From the NCBI RefSeq assembly GCF_003460605.1, contig NZ_QTVN01000001.1, positions 124,001 through 188,000 on the forward strand: a stretch of 64,000 nucleotides of DNA, written 5' to 3'. Below are positions 40,738 to 50,441 of the stretch, piece by piece. Numbering within the stretch: position 1 is the first letter of the stretch; every line of letters begins with the position of its first letter. The notes below the pieces were generated by a model. That model was not told the origin of the DNA. It did no database searches and saw only the letters and a list, made by a program, of their open reading frames with translations. The position numbers were made by a program, and so were the translations under genes. This stretch comes from Ruminococcus sp. AF31-8BH. GTDB lineage: Bacteria; Bacillota; Clostridia; Lachnospirales; Lachnospiraceae.

Positions 40738-42681
40738 TTAAAACACTACTTCCAATTCTTCCCCTTGAATTATCAGATCTGGTAATGCGGGAAGGGCGCC
40801 GCGGTCGTACATTTCGTGGTAAAGCTCTCGCAGGGTGACGGCCTGGCTTGGGCTGCCGTCTGGGTTATTTTCCAGAAGTCCCAGAAGGTATTCTCCCAGG
40901 GATGTTTCCTGGGGACTGCCCCAGCCTACCGCCTCCGCCGCATTGCTGCTGCGGAAAACATATACATTTTCTCCTATGGTGGGCTCCTGTTTCAGGTATT
41001 CCAGCACCTGTTCCCAGCGCCCGCCATCCAGAAGAGACTGCCCCAGTACCAGAATTTCAAGATGTCCCATGTCCAGATATTTCTCCTGGGTGCGGCTGTA
41101 AAGCTGCTCTATCTCCTGAAAGGAATCTCCACTAACTGAAGGCGCTGCATTTCCCTGGTCTTCTCCGTTTTTCTCCTGTCCGGTTGCTTTTGGCAAATCG
41201 GGCACGCCATAGGTCAGCTGAAATTTTCTATCTTCTATATCCGCGCCAAGAGCCAGCGGATACATCCGCTTCTCCGGCTCCACGCCGCCGCAGCCCGACA
41301 ACGTAAAAAGCGATATCCCCAATATAATTACAACTACGCTGCACCTTCTTACATAATTACCTAAGTTTAATCCCTCTGCTGCTTTTCTCTGCCGAGCTAT
41401 GTTAATCGAATTTTTCCCCCATCCTGCTCTATTTCTTTTTTTAAGATTACTGGGCTCTGCTTTTTTCTTCCACCGCTTTTTTCCCATTATAAAAAAGATG
41501 ATCTGAATAATTAACATCCCTGGTACAAAAATGCAGCCCAAGTACATTTCAAAATAATCACGGATTCTAATGCCGCGAACTTCAGTCACCATGACAACGA
41601 AAACCAGCAAACCTATCCACACCCGCCCGGTCCCAAGCCCGGTCTTTTCCACAATTAAATGGCCGTAATGCAGAAAACTTCCCACAGAGAACAAAAGACT
41701 GTACAGCAGAAATCCCATCCAAAGTACATCGAACCGCGCCAACACATTTCCTGGCAGGTCCGCGCCTGCAAGCAACGGCAAAATGGGGTAATTTTCATAT
41801 CGCAGCCGTCCCCAGCCAAAGACTGCCGGCAGAAGCAGCTCCGCGAGAATCAGCAGTACCCCCAGCGTAACCACCGCCAGGGCCACCGTTTTTCCGATGC
41901 TGCCCACATATCGAATCTCGCTCCGGTAACTTATATTTTTTTTCTCTCTTGCAGCCTTCTCATTTTCTGCTCTGTCCACTTCTCTCGCAGCCTTGCCTTC
42001 TTCTATAACATTTAAATTTCTCGTTTCTCTTACAATCCTTACATTTTCCGTGCTCTTCTTCCTGTCTACATGCTCCAGCAAAAATGGCAAAAGTCCCAGT
42101 CCGGAAAATGCACAGATCACATAATATCCGCTCTGCAAAATTCTTCTCCCGGAAAATTCAGAGTTCCACAGCATTTCCTGGAAATACTCCCATCTTCCCT
42201 GTCCGGCTGACAAAAGCAGCATCAGCACAACCGCCACAAGCACCAGTCCGCCTGATACCTCTCCAATCCGCCCTCTGCGCTGGATTCCCCGGTGAGTACC
42301 AAGACTGCACACGATCAGCGCAATCACACACAGCCACACTCTCTGCACTCCCGTACCAAGACTTACGGATACAATCTCTCCCAGAAGATCCAGCAGAAAC
42401 GCCGCTCCCAAAATGCAGTAAACAAGATAAAAAATCCCCATCAGCCGCCCCAAAATTTTCCCCGCAGTTTTACACGGATTGGCGAAAGCATAGCCCAGCC
42501 GAATAAGAAAAATTACATAAAACAAAAATACCGCAACCGCCAGCAAAGTTCCAGTCAATCCGCTAAGGCCCTGATTCCGCCTCCCACGGAAAAGGCAAAG
42601 CAAAAATGGCGCAATGAAGGCGATCACGATCTGCCGATAAAGCTGCCGCTGTGAAATCCGGTTATTCTCTGCAAATTTCAT
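40738..42681 (-). CDS. Fused spore germination protein: GerB-type permease plus GerC-type lipoprotein domain
   Basis: The 647-residue protein has about ten TM segments in residues 1-425, matching the APC-superfamily GerB subunit of nutrient germinant receptors. After a basic linker comes a new hydrophobic segment and lipobox (FTLSGC, C464), followed by a GerC N-terminal-type domain (ALGADIEDRKFQLTYGVPDL, HLEILVLGQSLL, ENVYVFRSSN). The usual C-terminal GerC domain is missing; only about 180 residues follow the Cys. Normally GerB and GerC are separate genes. Cleavage by signal peptidase II at C464 could release a separate lipoprotein, which is inference. A basic, Glu-rich insert (about 210-255) splits the permease part. 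Its start overlaps the gerA-type stop by 4 bp. Confidence 0.8.
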   Translation of the reverse strand: MKFAENNRISQRQLYRQIVIAFIAPFLLCLFRGRRNQGLSGLTGTLLAVAVFLFYVIFLIRLGYAFANPCKTAGKILGRLMGIFYLVYCILGAAFLLDLLGEIVSVSLGTGVQRVWLCVIALIVCSLGTHRGIQRRGRIGEVSGGLVLVAVVLMLLLSAGQGRWEYFQEMLWNSEFSGRRILQSGYYVICAFSGLGLLPFLLEHVDRKKSTENVRIVRETRNLNVIEEGKAAREVDRAENEKAAREKKNISYRSEIRYVGSIGKTVALAVVTLGVLLILAELLLPAVFGWGRLRYENYPILPLLAGADLPGNVLARFDVLWMGFLLYSLLFSVGSFLHYGHLIVEKTGLGTGRVWIGLLVFVVMVTEVRGIRIRDYFEMYLGCIFVPGMLIIQIIFFIMGKKRWKKKAEPSNLKKRNRAGWGKNSINIARQRKAAEGLNLGNYVRRCSVVVIILGISLFTLSGCGGVEPEKRMYPLALGADIEDRKFQLTYGVPDLPKATGQEKNGEDQGNAAPSVSGDSFQEIEQLYSRTQEKYLDMGHLEILVLGQSLLDGGRWEQVLEYLKQEPTIGENVYVFRSSNAAEAVGWGSPQETSLGEYLLGLLENNPDGSPSQAVTLRELYHEMYDRGALPALPDLIIQGEELEVVF

Positions 42682-44333
42682 TCACTCTCGCCTCCGTTCT
42701 TACCAACCTTGCTTCTTTCTTTCGGATCTTTTTGACTTCCCGAATTATGTGTTTCCTCTACTTCATTCTTTCGTAGCTTTTCTTTTTCCCAATTTCCAGA
42801 ACCTTCTTCTGACTCATTCTGTCCCTCTTCTTCCTTCGCAGATCTCGTCCTCCGCAGCCGCACACTTTCATCCTCTTTGGCATACATCGGCCTTTTCCAC
42901 CTTTTCCGAAAAGGCACCCTCAGGATTCCTGTTCCCGTCCCGTTTTCCCTCTTATATTTCACAAAGGGAACCAGATAGGGCACCCCGAAGCTGAGAAGTC
43001 CCGCCAGATGAGACACTGTCAGATACACCCCGATCACAATTCCAAAAATCCCCAGATATCCCCCCAGGAACAAAAAGAAATATTTCAAAAGCCGAAAAGC
43101 CGACGCAAACTCCTCATTTGGAATCGCCAGCGAGCCAAGAGCTGTGATTGCCACCACCATAACCACAATGGGGCTGACCAGATTTGCCTCCACAGCTGCA
43201 GATCCCACGATCAGGCCGCCTACAATTCCCATTGCATTTCCCAGTGCTCCCGGAATCCGCACTCCCGCTTCCCGGATCAGCTCAAAGGACAATTCCAGAA
43301 GTACCAGCTCCGCAATACTGGAAAAAGGCACCCCTTCCCTGGCCTGGGCAAAAGACAGAATCATATTCGTAGGCAAAATCTGTGTGTGAAACCGGATCAC
43401 CGCCAGATAAAGCCCGGGAAGCAAGGTTGCCGCCGCCAGTGCCACATACCGCAGTGCCCGGAGAAAGGACGCCATCTCAAACCGATTGTACCAGTCCTCA
43501 CTGCTTTCCATAAAACTGTTAAATACGCCCGGAAGAACCAGCGCAGAAGGCGAGTTGTCACACAACAGCACCACTTTTCCATTCAGGATTTCCTTGGATG
43601 CCCGGTCCGGCCGCTCCGTAGTCTGATACTGGGGAAAAGGGGAAAACCAGGAATCCTCTGTCAGCTGTTCCAGCATTCCGCTATCCAGAATCCCGTCAAT
43701 CCGAAATGCTTCCAGCCGTTCCTTCACCTGCTCCAGAAATTCCTCCCGCACCAGATCTTCCATATAAACCATCTGCACCAATGTATGGGAACGTTCCCCT
43801 ATATAAAATTCCACCACCTTCAATCGGGTATCCCGAAGACGTTTCCGAATCAGGGCGGAATTGGTTTTCACGGAATCGGAAAAGCCCTCTTTGGAACCAC
43901 GAAGCACCTTTTCCATTTCCACTTCCGTAACACCCATGCTGGGGTATCCGGCGCTGGAAATTTTCATTGCCTGGTCAAAGCCATCCATAAAGAACACAGC
44001 ATCTCCAGAAAGTACCCCGGTGAACACCTGCTCCATATCCGTCAGCTTTTTCACATCTGCAATTCCCAGACTGTTATATTCCACAAATTCCTGAATCTGC
44101 TCTGGCGAAATCTCCCAGAAATGCCCGATCATTTTTCCAAGTGCCGAGTCTTCCAGCATCATATTGGAGGTAGCCACTTCAATATAAACCATCAGACAGT
44201 CCACCTTGCGCTCCTCGCCGAGGCGCATCCGCCTGATCTGAATATCCCCACAGTCCTGCAGGCGCTCCCTTACATGCTTCTCATTTACACGAATGTCCTT
44301 TGAAATCATAACAATACTATCATTTTTGCTCAT
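42678..44333 (-). CDS. Spore germination receptor subunit A (GerKA/GerA family)
   Basis: The 551-residue GerA-family subunit has a soluble N-terminal region (about 1-270; FTGVLSGDAVFFMDGF, NGKVVLLCDNSPSALVLPGV) and a membrane part with five to six TM segments (about 290-460), including PFSSIAELVLLELSFELIRE and GIVGGLIVGSAAVEA. The last 90 residues are a strongly charged Glu/Lys/Arg tail, longer than usual. Together with the GerB-GerC fusion it should form a germinant receptor in the inner spore membrane. It is the first gene of the operon; a sporulation sigma promoter is expected in 44340-44500, but I cannot pick it with confidence. Confidence 0.92.
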   Translation of the reverse strand: MSKNDSIVMISKDIRVNEKHVRERLQDCGDIQIRRMRLGEERKVDCLMVYIEVATSNMMLEDSALGKMIGHFWEISPEQIQEFVEYNSLGIADVKKLTDMEQVFTGVLSGDAVFFMDGFDQAMKISSAGYPSMGVTEVEMEKVLRGSKEGFSDSVKTNSALIRKRLRDTRLKVVEFYIGERSHTLVQMVYMEDLVREEFLEQVKERLEAFRIDGILDSGMLEQLTEDSWFSPFPQYQTTERPDRASKEILNGKVVLLCDNSPSALVLPGVFNSFMESSEDWYNRFEMASFLRALRYVALAAATLLPGLYLAVIRFHTQILPTNMILSFAQAREGVPFSSIAELVLLELSFELIREAGVRIPGALGNAMGIVGGLIVGSAAVEANLVSPIVVMVVAITALGSLAIPNEEFASAFRLLKYFFLFLGGYLGIFGIVIGVYLTVSHLAGLLSFGVPYLVPFVKYKRENGTGTGILRVPFRKRWKRPMYAKEDESVRLRRTRSAKEEEGQNESEEGSGNWEKEKLRKNEVEETHNSGSQKDPKERSKVGKNGGESE

Positions 44334-44521
44334 TTAAATCACCATATATAATTTCATAGTACACTGAAAATTAAGTATCTGTCATATTGACACAGGACGA
44401 TTTTTTCATATACAAGATAAACTAAGAATGTGTTACAGCGACTACGACAATCTACATAGCCGTAATATATGGATATCCTGCAAGTCATTATGGTAATTTC
44501 CTAATATTTGCTGTACTACAA

Positions 44522-44556
44522 TAAAAAAAAGACACCAGGTATCTCTCCCAGTGTCT
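44522..44556 (-). terminator. Intrinsic terminator after the GntR-family gene
   Basis: On the minus strand GACACTGG pairs with CCTGGTGTC (one bulge), followed by eight T residues. Confidence 0.85.
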
Positions 44557-44575
44557 CCCAATTCTAAAATTCTAT

Positions 44576-45250
44576 TCATTCTTCCGCTCTGATTGCCTGG
44601 ATGATTCCCATCCTCTGGTTCTCCAGGTGCTCGAAGGACAACTCCTGCGCCTTCTTCACATCCCGGTTGCGGATTGCATCGGTAATCTCCTCATGCTCCT
44701 TCACCAGACGGTTTCTCGCCTCATCTTCTTTTAGATACTCCACACGGTACCGATAAATCTGCTCTCTCAGATTATTCAGCACCTGCATCAGACGCTTATT
44801 ATCTGCTGCCCGGTAAATAGCCTCGTGGAAATTCACATCCGCTTCGGCCATCTTCACCAGATCACCTTCGGCTGTGCTCTTCTGGAAATCCTGTGCTGCC
44901 AGTTCCAGTTCCCGCACATCCTCGTCTGTCATATTGGCGCAGGCCTTCTCAATAGCCATATTTTCCAGAGTGATTCTTACCTCCAGAACATCGTTCAGAT
45001 CCTTCTCCGTAATGTTGGCAACCTGGGCACCTCTTCTTGGGATCATCACCACCAGGCCCTCAAGCTCCAGCTTACGCATGGCCTCACGGATGGGAGTTCT
45101 GCTCACTCCTAACTTCTCCGCAAGGGCAATCTCCATCAGTCTCTCGCCCGGCTTCAGCTCCCCTTTCAGGATTGCCTGGCGAAGTGTGTTAAAAACAACC
45201 TCGCGCAATGGAAGATACTCATCCATATGCACTGTGAAATCACTTGTCAT
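44576..45250 (-). CDS. GntR family transcriptional regulator (FadR/FCD subgroup)
   Basis: The 224-residue protein has an N-terminal winged HTH (about 12-75; KPGERLMEIALAEKLGVSRT, IREAMRKLELEGL) and a C-terminal FCD domain with metal-ligand-type residues (ADVNFHEAIYRAA, VKEHEEI, FEHLENQR). Such regulators respond to small carboxylates or sugar acids. It begins 12 bp after ispE stops, with its AGGAGG site in the gap, so it is co-transcribed with ispE. What it controls is not visible from the window. Confidence 0.92.
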   Translation of the reverse strand: MTSDFTVHMDEYLPLREVVFNTLRQAILKGELKPGERLMEIALAEKLGVSRTPIREAMRKLELEGLVVMIPRRGAQVANITEKDLNDVLEVRITLENMAIEKACANMTDEDVRELELAAQDFQKSTAEGDLVKMAEADVNFHEAIYRAADNKRLMQVLNNLREQIYRYRVEYLKEDEARNRLVKEHEEITDAIRNRDVKKAQELSFEHLENQRMGIIQAIRAEE

Positions 45251-45262
45251 TCGTATTTCCTC

Positions 45263-46117
45263 CTAAAAGACTTCCGTCGCAAAAACAGTCTTAGCCAGCT
45301 TGCTTTCCCTAAGTACTGCTGCCGCCTGTTCCATCTTCTCTCTGCTGTCAAAAATTCCAAAAACGGTAGGGCCGCTTCCGCTCATCATTGCCTTGCGGGC
45401 TCCGTGATTCTCCATCAGATCCTTGATTTCCTGAATAACCGGATACTTCCCGATGATTCCCGGCTCAAATACATTTCCCATTCTGGAAATCATTCCATCC
45501 AGATCACCTTCACGGATGGCAGTTACCATCCCGTCAATATCCGGATGCACTACGGCAGGATCATCTAGCTTCAGATTCTCGTAAGCTGTTTTAGTGGAAA
45601 CATTTACTCCTGGCTTGCCTACCAGGACATAACACTGAGGAACTCTTGGAAGCCTGGTCAGCTTCTCACCGATTCCCTCTGCAAGAGCAGTTCCCCGCAT
45701 TACGCAGTATGGCACATCTGCTCCTACCTTCACAGCGCGCTTCATCAGATCTTCCTCAGAAAGGCCGAGACCAAAAATCCGGTTCACTCCCACGAAAGCT
45801 GCTGCCGCATCAGAGCTTCCCCCAGCCATACCGGCTGCCACCGGAATGAATTTCTCCAGATTCATCGTCAGTCCCTCTTCAATATGAAATTCATCCATCA
45901 GCATTTTGGCGGCTTTATAGACAAGATTCCTTTCATCTGTGGGAACATACGGGATATTGGTGGTAAGCGTAATTCCCGGCTCTGCCTTTTTCTCAATTTC
46001 AAGCACATCATACATCTGTATGGTCTGCATGATCATGCGGACTTCATGGTAGCCGTCAGCGCGCTTCCCAACTACATCAAGTCCAAGATTTATTTTTGCA
46101 AGTGCACGTAATCGCAT
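45263..46117 (-). CDS. ispE: 4-diphosphocytidyl-2-C-methyl-D-erythritol kinase
   Basis: The 284-residue GHMP kinase catalyses the ATP-dependent step of the MEP isoprenoid pathway. Visible motifs are AKINLGLDVVGKRADGYHE at the N-terminus (substrate site), the glycine-rich PVAAGMAGGSSDAAAAF ATP loop (about 93-110) and MMSGSGPTVFG near the C-terminus. Length is normal. AGGGG precedes the ATG. It lies upstream of the GntR gene and downstream of the SipL-like gene. Confidence 0.97.
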   Translation of the reverse strand: MRLRALAKINLGLDVVGKRADGYHEVRMIMQTIQMYDVLEIEKKAEPGITLTTNIPYVPTDERNLVYKAAKMLMDEFHIEEGLTMNLEKFIPVAAGMAGGSSDAAAAFVGVNRIFGLGLSEEDLMKRAVKVGADVPYCVMRGTALAEGIGEKLTRLPRVPQCYVLVGKPGVNVSTKTAYENLKLDDPAVVHPDIDGMVTAIREGDLDGMISRMGNVFEPGIIGKYPVIQEIKDLMENHGARKAMMSGSGPTVFGIFDSREKMEQAAAVLRESKLAKTVFATEVF

Positions 46118-46258
46118 AATTCCCCTCCGCTTTTGTACTTTGTATACAATCTCTTACTTTTCTTATTGTAAAATATTTTTGTATTTTTTTCAATACATAT
46201 GCGGAGGATTTTTGTTGGGGAAATTTATCATTACGCTCTGAAACGTTTGAAAAACAGG

Positions 46259-47815
46259 CTATCCTTCCACTTTTTTCACCAGCAGAAGCGGCATTCCCGG
46301 TGTTACCTGGTCGCTTTCCAGCTCGTTTAATGTGCAGATTTCCTCCACCGTTGTATAAAAATGCTTTGCAATATCCCACATAGTGTCCCCGCTTTTTACC
46401 ACATAAACCGTGATTCCAGGCATTGCCTGGATTTTCTGCATGTCAAGGGGCTGCTCCTCTACCTTGCTGATGATCATCCTCTTTTCACACTGAAGCACCA
46501 GCACATTCAGGCTGATCACGGCTTTCACTTCGATTTCATTGCTGTCGATCATGGAGGTGGACAGCTGCTCCAGATCTGCCTGCAGGAAAAAGGTGCTGTC
46601 CTCAGTGATTCCGTTTGCCTCTATCACATGGGAAAATGGCAGCATGCCGTCAACGGAATAGAATGGCATCTCATCATTTCCTGTGATGTAAAGTATTTTC
46701 AGGAATACCACGCCTTCCGCCTGGATTCCATTTTCCACCACCTTTGTCTTTTCCACTTTGACTCTGCCCTGGCTGTGGCAGATCTGCAGGATTTTTCCTT
46801 GGCTCTCCTTCAGCTCGATCCGGTCAGAAACACGGCACTTGGAATCATTTCGCACCAGCAGGCTTTCCAGGCATTCCTCTTTTCCCTGTAAAATACACTC
46901 CTTCAGCGGAGAATATACGTCCAGGACCAGGTCGTGCTCTTCTTCCCGGTAAAGCTTCATATCCAGTTCCAGAACCACATCTACAGAAAGAACCCGCTCT
47001 TCCCCATCTGCGTCCGGCTTCACCTCTATGCTCTGGTGCATAACGGAAGCCGCAATGTTGGGAATCATGTCAGCCGTGCAGCCTGTGCAGTCCAGCTCTG
47101 TGTTAAATGGCAGCACATACTCTGCCCACTGAAGGGGATTTTCCTCATCCTCGCCGGAATAGAGGACGAAAACTGCCAGCTCACCCCTGGCTTTTATCAT
47201 GTTGTCTTCCAGTCTCAGGTCAAGCCCGCGCACCTCAATGGTGTTCCACAAAAGCATATCGATATTAGGCTTGTTTGAAGCCAGGGTCACCTCATCCTTG
47301 ATGCGCAAGGTATCCTTTTTATGTACCATCAGGCTCATCAGCTGTACCTTTTTCTTTTTCACGGAAATGCCATCCTCACTGATTTCTACCGGAAGCTGGA
47401 TGCCTGTCATCTCATCTACCACTGCGTAAAAGGTGACGATTGCCTTGATATTCAGTTTTCTGGAATGGATCATGTGCACGCTGAGATCTTCAATTTCCCA
47501 CTTCAGGCACATTTTGTCACCGCCTGCAATTCCTTCCAGATTCAGGGTCTCATCAAAGGGAAGCTTTGCCGCCAGGCTGCAGACTTTCTGGTCCTCTTCC
47601 CCCACATAGAGCACATCCGCGTTCAGGTTTCCGCTGATAAAAGCCTTGCCTTCGCTAAGGCGCACCTCGTCCATTACAATATCGCCTTTGCTTTGGATCA
47701 GCCTTCCCATATCCGGCTTTGCGTCCGGCACATTGTAATCCGCGTCAAAGGTTACCTGGCTGGTTGCCCGGCTTTTTACATGAAGCATCTGTACACTTTC
47801 TTTTCTTAATTCCAC
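46259..47815 (-). CDS. sipL: SipL-like spore coat morphogenesis protein (SPOCS/DUF3794 repeats plus LysM)
   Basis: The 518-residue protein has three DUF3794/SPOCS-type beta domains (about 10-150, 175-300, 330-455) and a C-terminal LysM domain (about 470-515; VYVVKSGDTMWDIAKHFYTT). This matches SipL of Clostridioides difficile in length and order; there the LysM domain binds the SpoIVA coat ATPase to localise the coat on the forespore. No signal peptide is present, as expected for a mother-cell protein. The PrcB-like lipoprotein gene lies 80 bp upstream. Confidence 0.85.
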   Translation of the reverse strand: MELRKESVQMLHVKSRATSQVTFDADYNVPDAKPDMGRLIQSKGDIVMDEVRLSEGKAFISGNLNADVLYVGEEDQKVCSLAAKLPFDETLNLEGIAGGDKMCLKWEIEDLSVHMIHSRKLNIKAIVTFYAVVDEMTGIQLPVEISEDGISVKKKKVQLMSLMVHKKDTLRIKDEVTLASNKPNIDMLLWNTIEVRGLDLRLEDNMIKARGELAVFVLYSGEDEENPLQWAEYVLPFNTELDCTGCTADMIPNIAASVMHQSIEVKPDADGEERVLSVDVVLELDMKLYREEEHDLVLDVYSPLKECILQGKEECLESLLVRNDSKCRVSDRIELKESQGKILQICHSQGRVKVEKTKVVENGIQAEGVVFLKILYITGNDEMPFYSVDGMLPFSHVIEANGITEDSTFFLQADLEQLSTSMIDSNEIEVKAVISLNVLVLQCEKRMIISKVEEQPLDMQKIQAMPGITVYVVKSGDTMWDIAKHFYTTVEEICTLNELESDQVTPGMPLLLVKKVEG

Positions 47816-47895
47816 TACTCTCCACTCCTTTTGATTGATTAAAATTTCCCATATAAACTTTTGCGATCTGTCAAAAAGCCTCCCCAGGATATCTT

Positions 47896-48306
47896 CTACT
47901 CAAAAATCACAGGTTCCTTCCTGTAAGCCATCTTTACCACAATATAAGGATAAGACGGCGGACTTAAGGTAATTTTGGTATCTGACGGTCCGATTAGTTT
48001 TGTTTTGAAAAATATGGCCTGGGAGGTCACACCCAGTTCTTCCACCTGGATGCTGTAGCCTCCGCTCATCTGCTGTCCATAGCCTTTTATCAGAAACAGC
48101 TCCTTTTCGCTTTGATAGGTCATCTGAAATTCTTTTCCCTTCTTTTCCTCAATCAGGGCCGTCAGTTCTGCGGGCAGATTTTCCTGTTTTACAATGGAAT
48201 ATTCCAGAGGCTTTCGCGGCTCTTCCTCGATCTTAATAAAACGGCATCCTCCAAGAAAAAGCAGCGACCATAGAATCAGCCCCAGAACTGCTGCTGTTTT
48301 TTTCAT
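47896..48306 (-). CDS. Small lipoprotein with PrcB-like C-terminal domain
   Basis: The 136-residue precursor has a signal peptide with lipobox FLGGC (C21). The C-terminal 75 residues (LIKGYGQQMSGGYSIQVEEL, PSYPYIVVKM) resemble the PrcB protease-complex-subunit fold, found in many small Firmicute lipoproteins. Its function is unknown. It is upstream of the sipL-like gene on the same strand and may be co-expressed during sporulation, which is inference. Confidence 0.7.
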   Translation of the reverse strand: MKKTAAVLGLILWSLLFLGGCRFIKIEEEPRKPLEYSIVKQENLPAELTALIEEKKGKEFQMTYQSEKELFLIKGYGQQMSGGYSIQVEELGVTSQAIFFKTKLIGPSDTKITLSPPSYPYIVVKMAYRKEPVIFE

Positions 48307-48392
48307 CCGGTCACCTCAGTCTCCCCTGTTACTGCTTTGTTGCTCACAGCAACCTCCATTTATTTTATTCTATGTGGAATAAAAAAGATTTA

Positions 48393-48421
48393 TTGCAAGA
48401 ATTTTTCAAATTACATATAAT
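48393..48421 (+). promoter_or_regulatory. Sigma-A promoter of plsC
   Basis: TTGCAA (48393-48398), a 17-base spacer and TATAAT (48416-48421). The 5' leader to the ATG at 48493 contains CAGAGCGTG/GGCTCTG, a small hairpin weakly reminiscent of the dispersed repeat ends. Confidence 0.75.
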
Positions 48422-48492
48422 AGACGTAAACACCGTGCAGCAGAGCGTGCTCTAAAAGGCTCTGGCACAGAATACAGAAAGGGAAATATCAT

Positions 48493-49233
48493 ATGATTCG
48501 TTTTATTTTATGCGTGATCGTCGTGGTTGGATTCCTGATTTTATCCATTCCGATTCTTCTTGTAGAATGGATTATCGGCAAGTTCAATCCCATGGCGAAA
48601 GAGATCAGTTCTCTTCGGATCGTTCAGGCGGTCTTTCGGTTCATCCTGTGGGTAGCCGGGGTGAAGCTTACGGTCATTGGGGAAGAAAATGTGCCAACGG
48701 ACACTCCGGTTCTTTACATTGGAAATCATCGAAGCTTTTTCGATGTACCAATTACTTACCCCCGCTGTCCCATCCGCACAGGCTACATAGCCAAGAAAGA
48801 GATGGAAAAGGTGCCGTTGCTTTCCACATGGATGAAGCGTCTCCACTGCCTGTTCCTTGACCGCAAGGATATTAAGCAGGGACTAAAGACTATTCTCGCG
48901 GCTATTGAGAAGGTGAAATCCGACATTTCCATCTGCATTTTCCCAGAAGGTACCCGCAGCAAAAATGAGGATGAGCTGGACATGCTTCCGTTCCATGAGG
49001 GCAGCTTCAAGATTGCCACCAAGACAAACTGTCCGATTATCCCAATGGCCATCAGCGGTTCCGCCGACATCTGGGAAAGCCATTTCCCAAGGATCAAGAA
49101 GACCCATGTCATTCTTGAATACGGCAAACCAATCTACGTAGACCAGCTGGAAAAAGAGGACAAAAAGCACCTGGGCGCTTACACCCAGAATATTATTCAC
49201 GAAATGCTGGTAAAAAACAGGGCGCAGTTATAA
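48493..49233 (+). CDS. plsC: 1-acyl-sn-glycerol-3-phosphate acyltransferase
   Basis: The 246-residue protein has an N-terminal TM anchor (about 3-28) and the acyltransferase motifs NHRSFFD (N78-D84, catalytic His79 and Asp84) and FPEGTRS (149-155), with PIIPMAISGS further on. It makes phosphatidic acid from lysophosphatidate at the membrane. The stop codon lies in the loop of a bidirectional terminator and overlaps by 6 bp the end of the full-length AraC reading frame on the other strand. Confidence 0.93.
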   Translation: MIRFILCVIVVVGFLILSIPILLVEWIIGKFNPMAKEISSLRIVQAVFRFILWVAGVKLTVIGEENVPTDTPVLYIGNHRSFFDVPITYPRCPIRTGYIAKKEMEKVPLLSTWMKRLHCLFLDRKDIKQGLKTILAAIEKVKSDISICIFPEGTRSKNEDELDMLPFHEGSFKIATKTNCPIIPMAISGSADIWESHFPRIKKTHVILEYGKPIYVDQLEKEDKKHLGAYTQNIIHEMLVKNRAQL

Positions 49234-49248
49234 CGCCCTGTTTTTTCG
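49211..49248. terminator. Bidirectional terminator shared by plsC and the AraC gene
   Basis: ACAGGGCG (49217-49224) pairs with CGCCCTGT (49234-49241); T-runs follow on both strands (TTTTTT at 49241-49246 plus, and at 49217-49212 minus). Confidence 0.9.
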
Positions 49249-50190
49249 TCTCACCGCTTTCGGTGACTGGCCGTAGCGGTCTTTAAATTTCAGCAGAAAC
49301 CCTTTGTAGTTGGTGATTCCGTTTTTGTCCAGGAGGAATGTGATGTTTTCGTCAGTTTCCAGGAGATCATTATAGAAATGTTCCATGCGGATCTAGTTTA
49401 CATAAGCAAGGAAGGTCTGTCCAGTGTATTTGCGGAAAAGACGGCAGAAATGTTCGGGGGTAATGGATAAAAGTCCTGCCGCATCTGCCAGGGAAATAGT
49501 TTCGCCGTAATGTGCCTGCACATACTCCATGCACAGCTTCATCCGCTCCAGATCCCGCAATGCCCCGTGACTGCCGGAAGCCTCTTCCTCTGTTCGGATT
49601 CCTTCTGTGTAAAGAAGAAACAGCAGGCGATAAACAGCAGCCAGAACCAGCAGATGATAGCCCTCCTTTTTTTCCTGGTAAAGTCCGTCTATCTCGTGGA
49701 AGATTTCTGCCATCTTAAAATTCAAACTCGCTCTTGCCATGTCTCTATGTTTCTCACCATCCGCAGAATCTTCCGGTATTAATTTCTGACCGTCTTCCAT
49801 CCTCAGTTCCTGAAAAGATTCCCTCTCCTTCTCCAGGTTATGCTCATTTATACTTCGATCTCCCGGTATAAACTCCTGAAATTTCAGCGAATTCCACCTG
49901 GGGGAAACTCGCTCCAGATGAACAGGCGGGATTTGAAGGAGAAAATACCTGGCATCCTCATGGGTATAAGTGTAATGAATATCATTGGAATTCACCAGAA
50001 AGATGTCCCCTTTTTTCAGTTCATAGCTCACATCATTAATAGATGCCGTAATCGCCCCGCCTGTCACGTAAACAATTTCCAGGTGTTCGTGCCAGTGAGC
50101 CGGCAGAAGCTGATCCCAGGTATTTACAAATGTAAAATGAAGTTTTCCAGGATGATCGTCCAGCACGTTTTCATATTCCGCGTTCATCAT
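49228..50190 (-). pseudogene. AraC family regulator with in-frame amber codon in its second HTH
   Basis: The frame begins with a cupin-like sensor domain (AHWHEHLEIVYVTGG, KKGDIFLVNSNDIHYT; about 1-110) and continues to an AraC HTH (about 215-320). Codon 266 is TAG (49393-49395), exactly where relatives have a sense codon between the two helix-turn-helix units: FLAYVN-stop-IRMEHFYNDLL. The same frame then continues for 54 codons with a perfect AraC C-terminus (KGFLLKFKDRYGQSPKAVRR) to a TAA at 49228-49230. Without read-through the product lacks half its DNA-binding domain. It is divergent from the GH3 gene at 50442, its likely target. Confidence 0.85.
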
Positions 50191-50441
50191 TTCACCGTCT
50201 TTTCCACAGCGTGTTTAAAAATTTTCTGTTCACTTTGCTAAAGTCAAAATACACCCTCTACTTTCAAATAAACTATACAATATTTCCTGTAAAATATCAA
50301 GAAAGCCCTACAAAAGAAGCAATAAACCATCTAGCACATACAACTATTTTCCAGTACAATAATCCTACAAAATACAAAACTGCCAGACAAACGTTTAAAA
50401 ATTGCATAAAAAATATTTTATCCCAAGGAGGACACCTCAAA

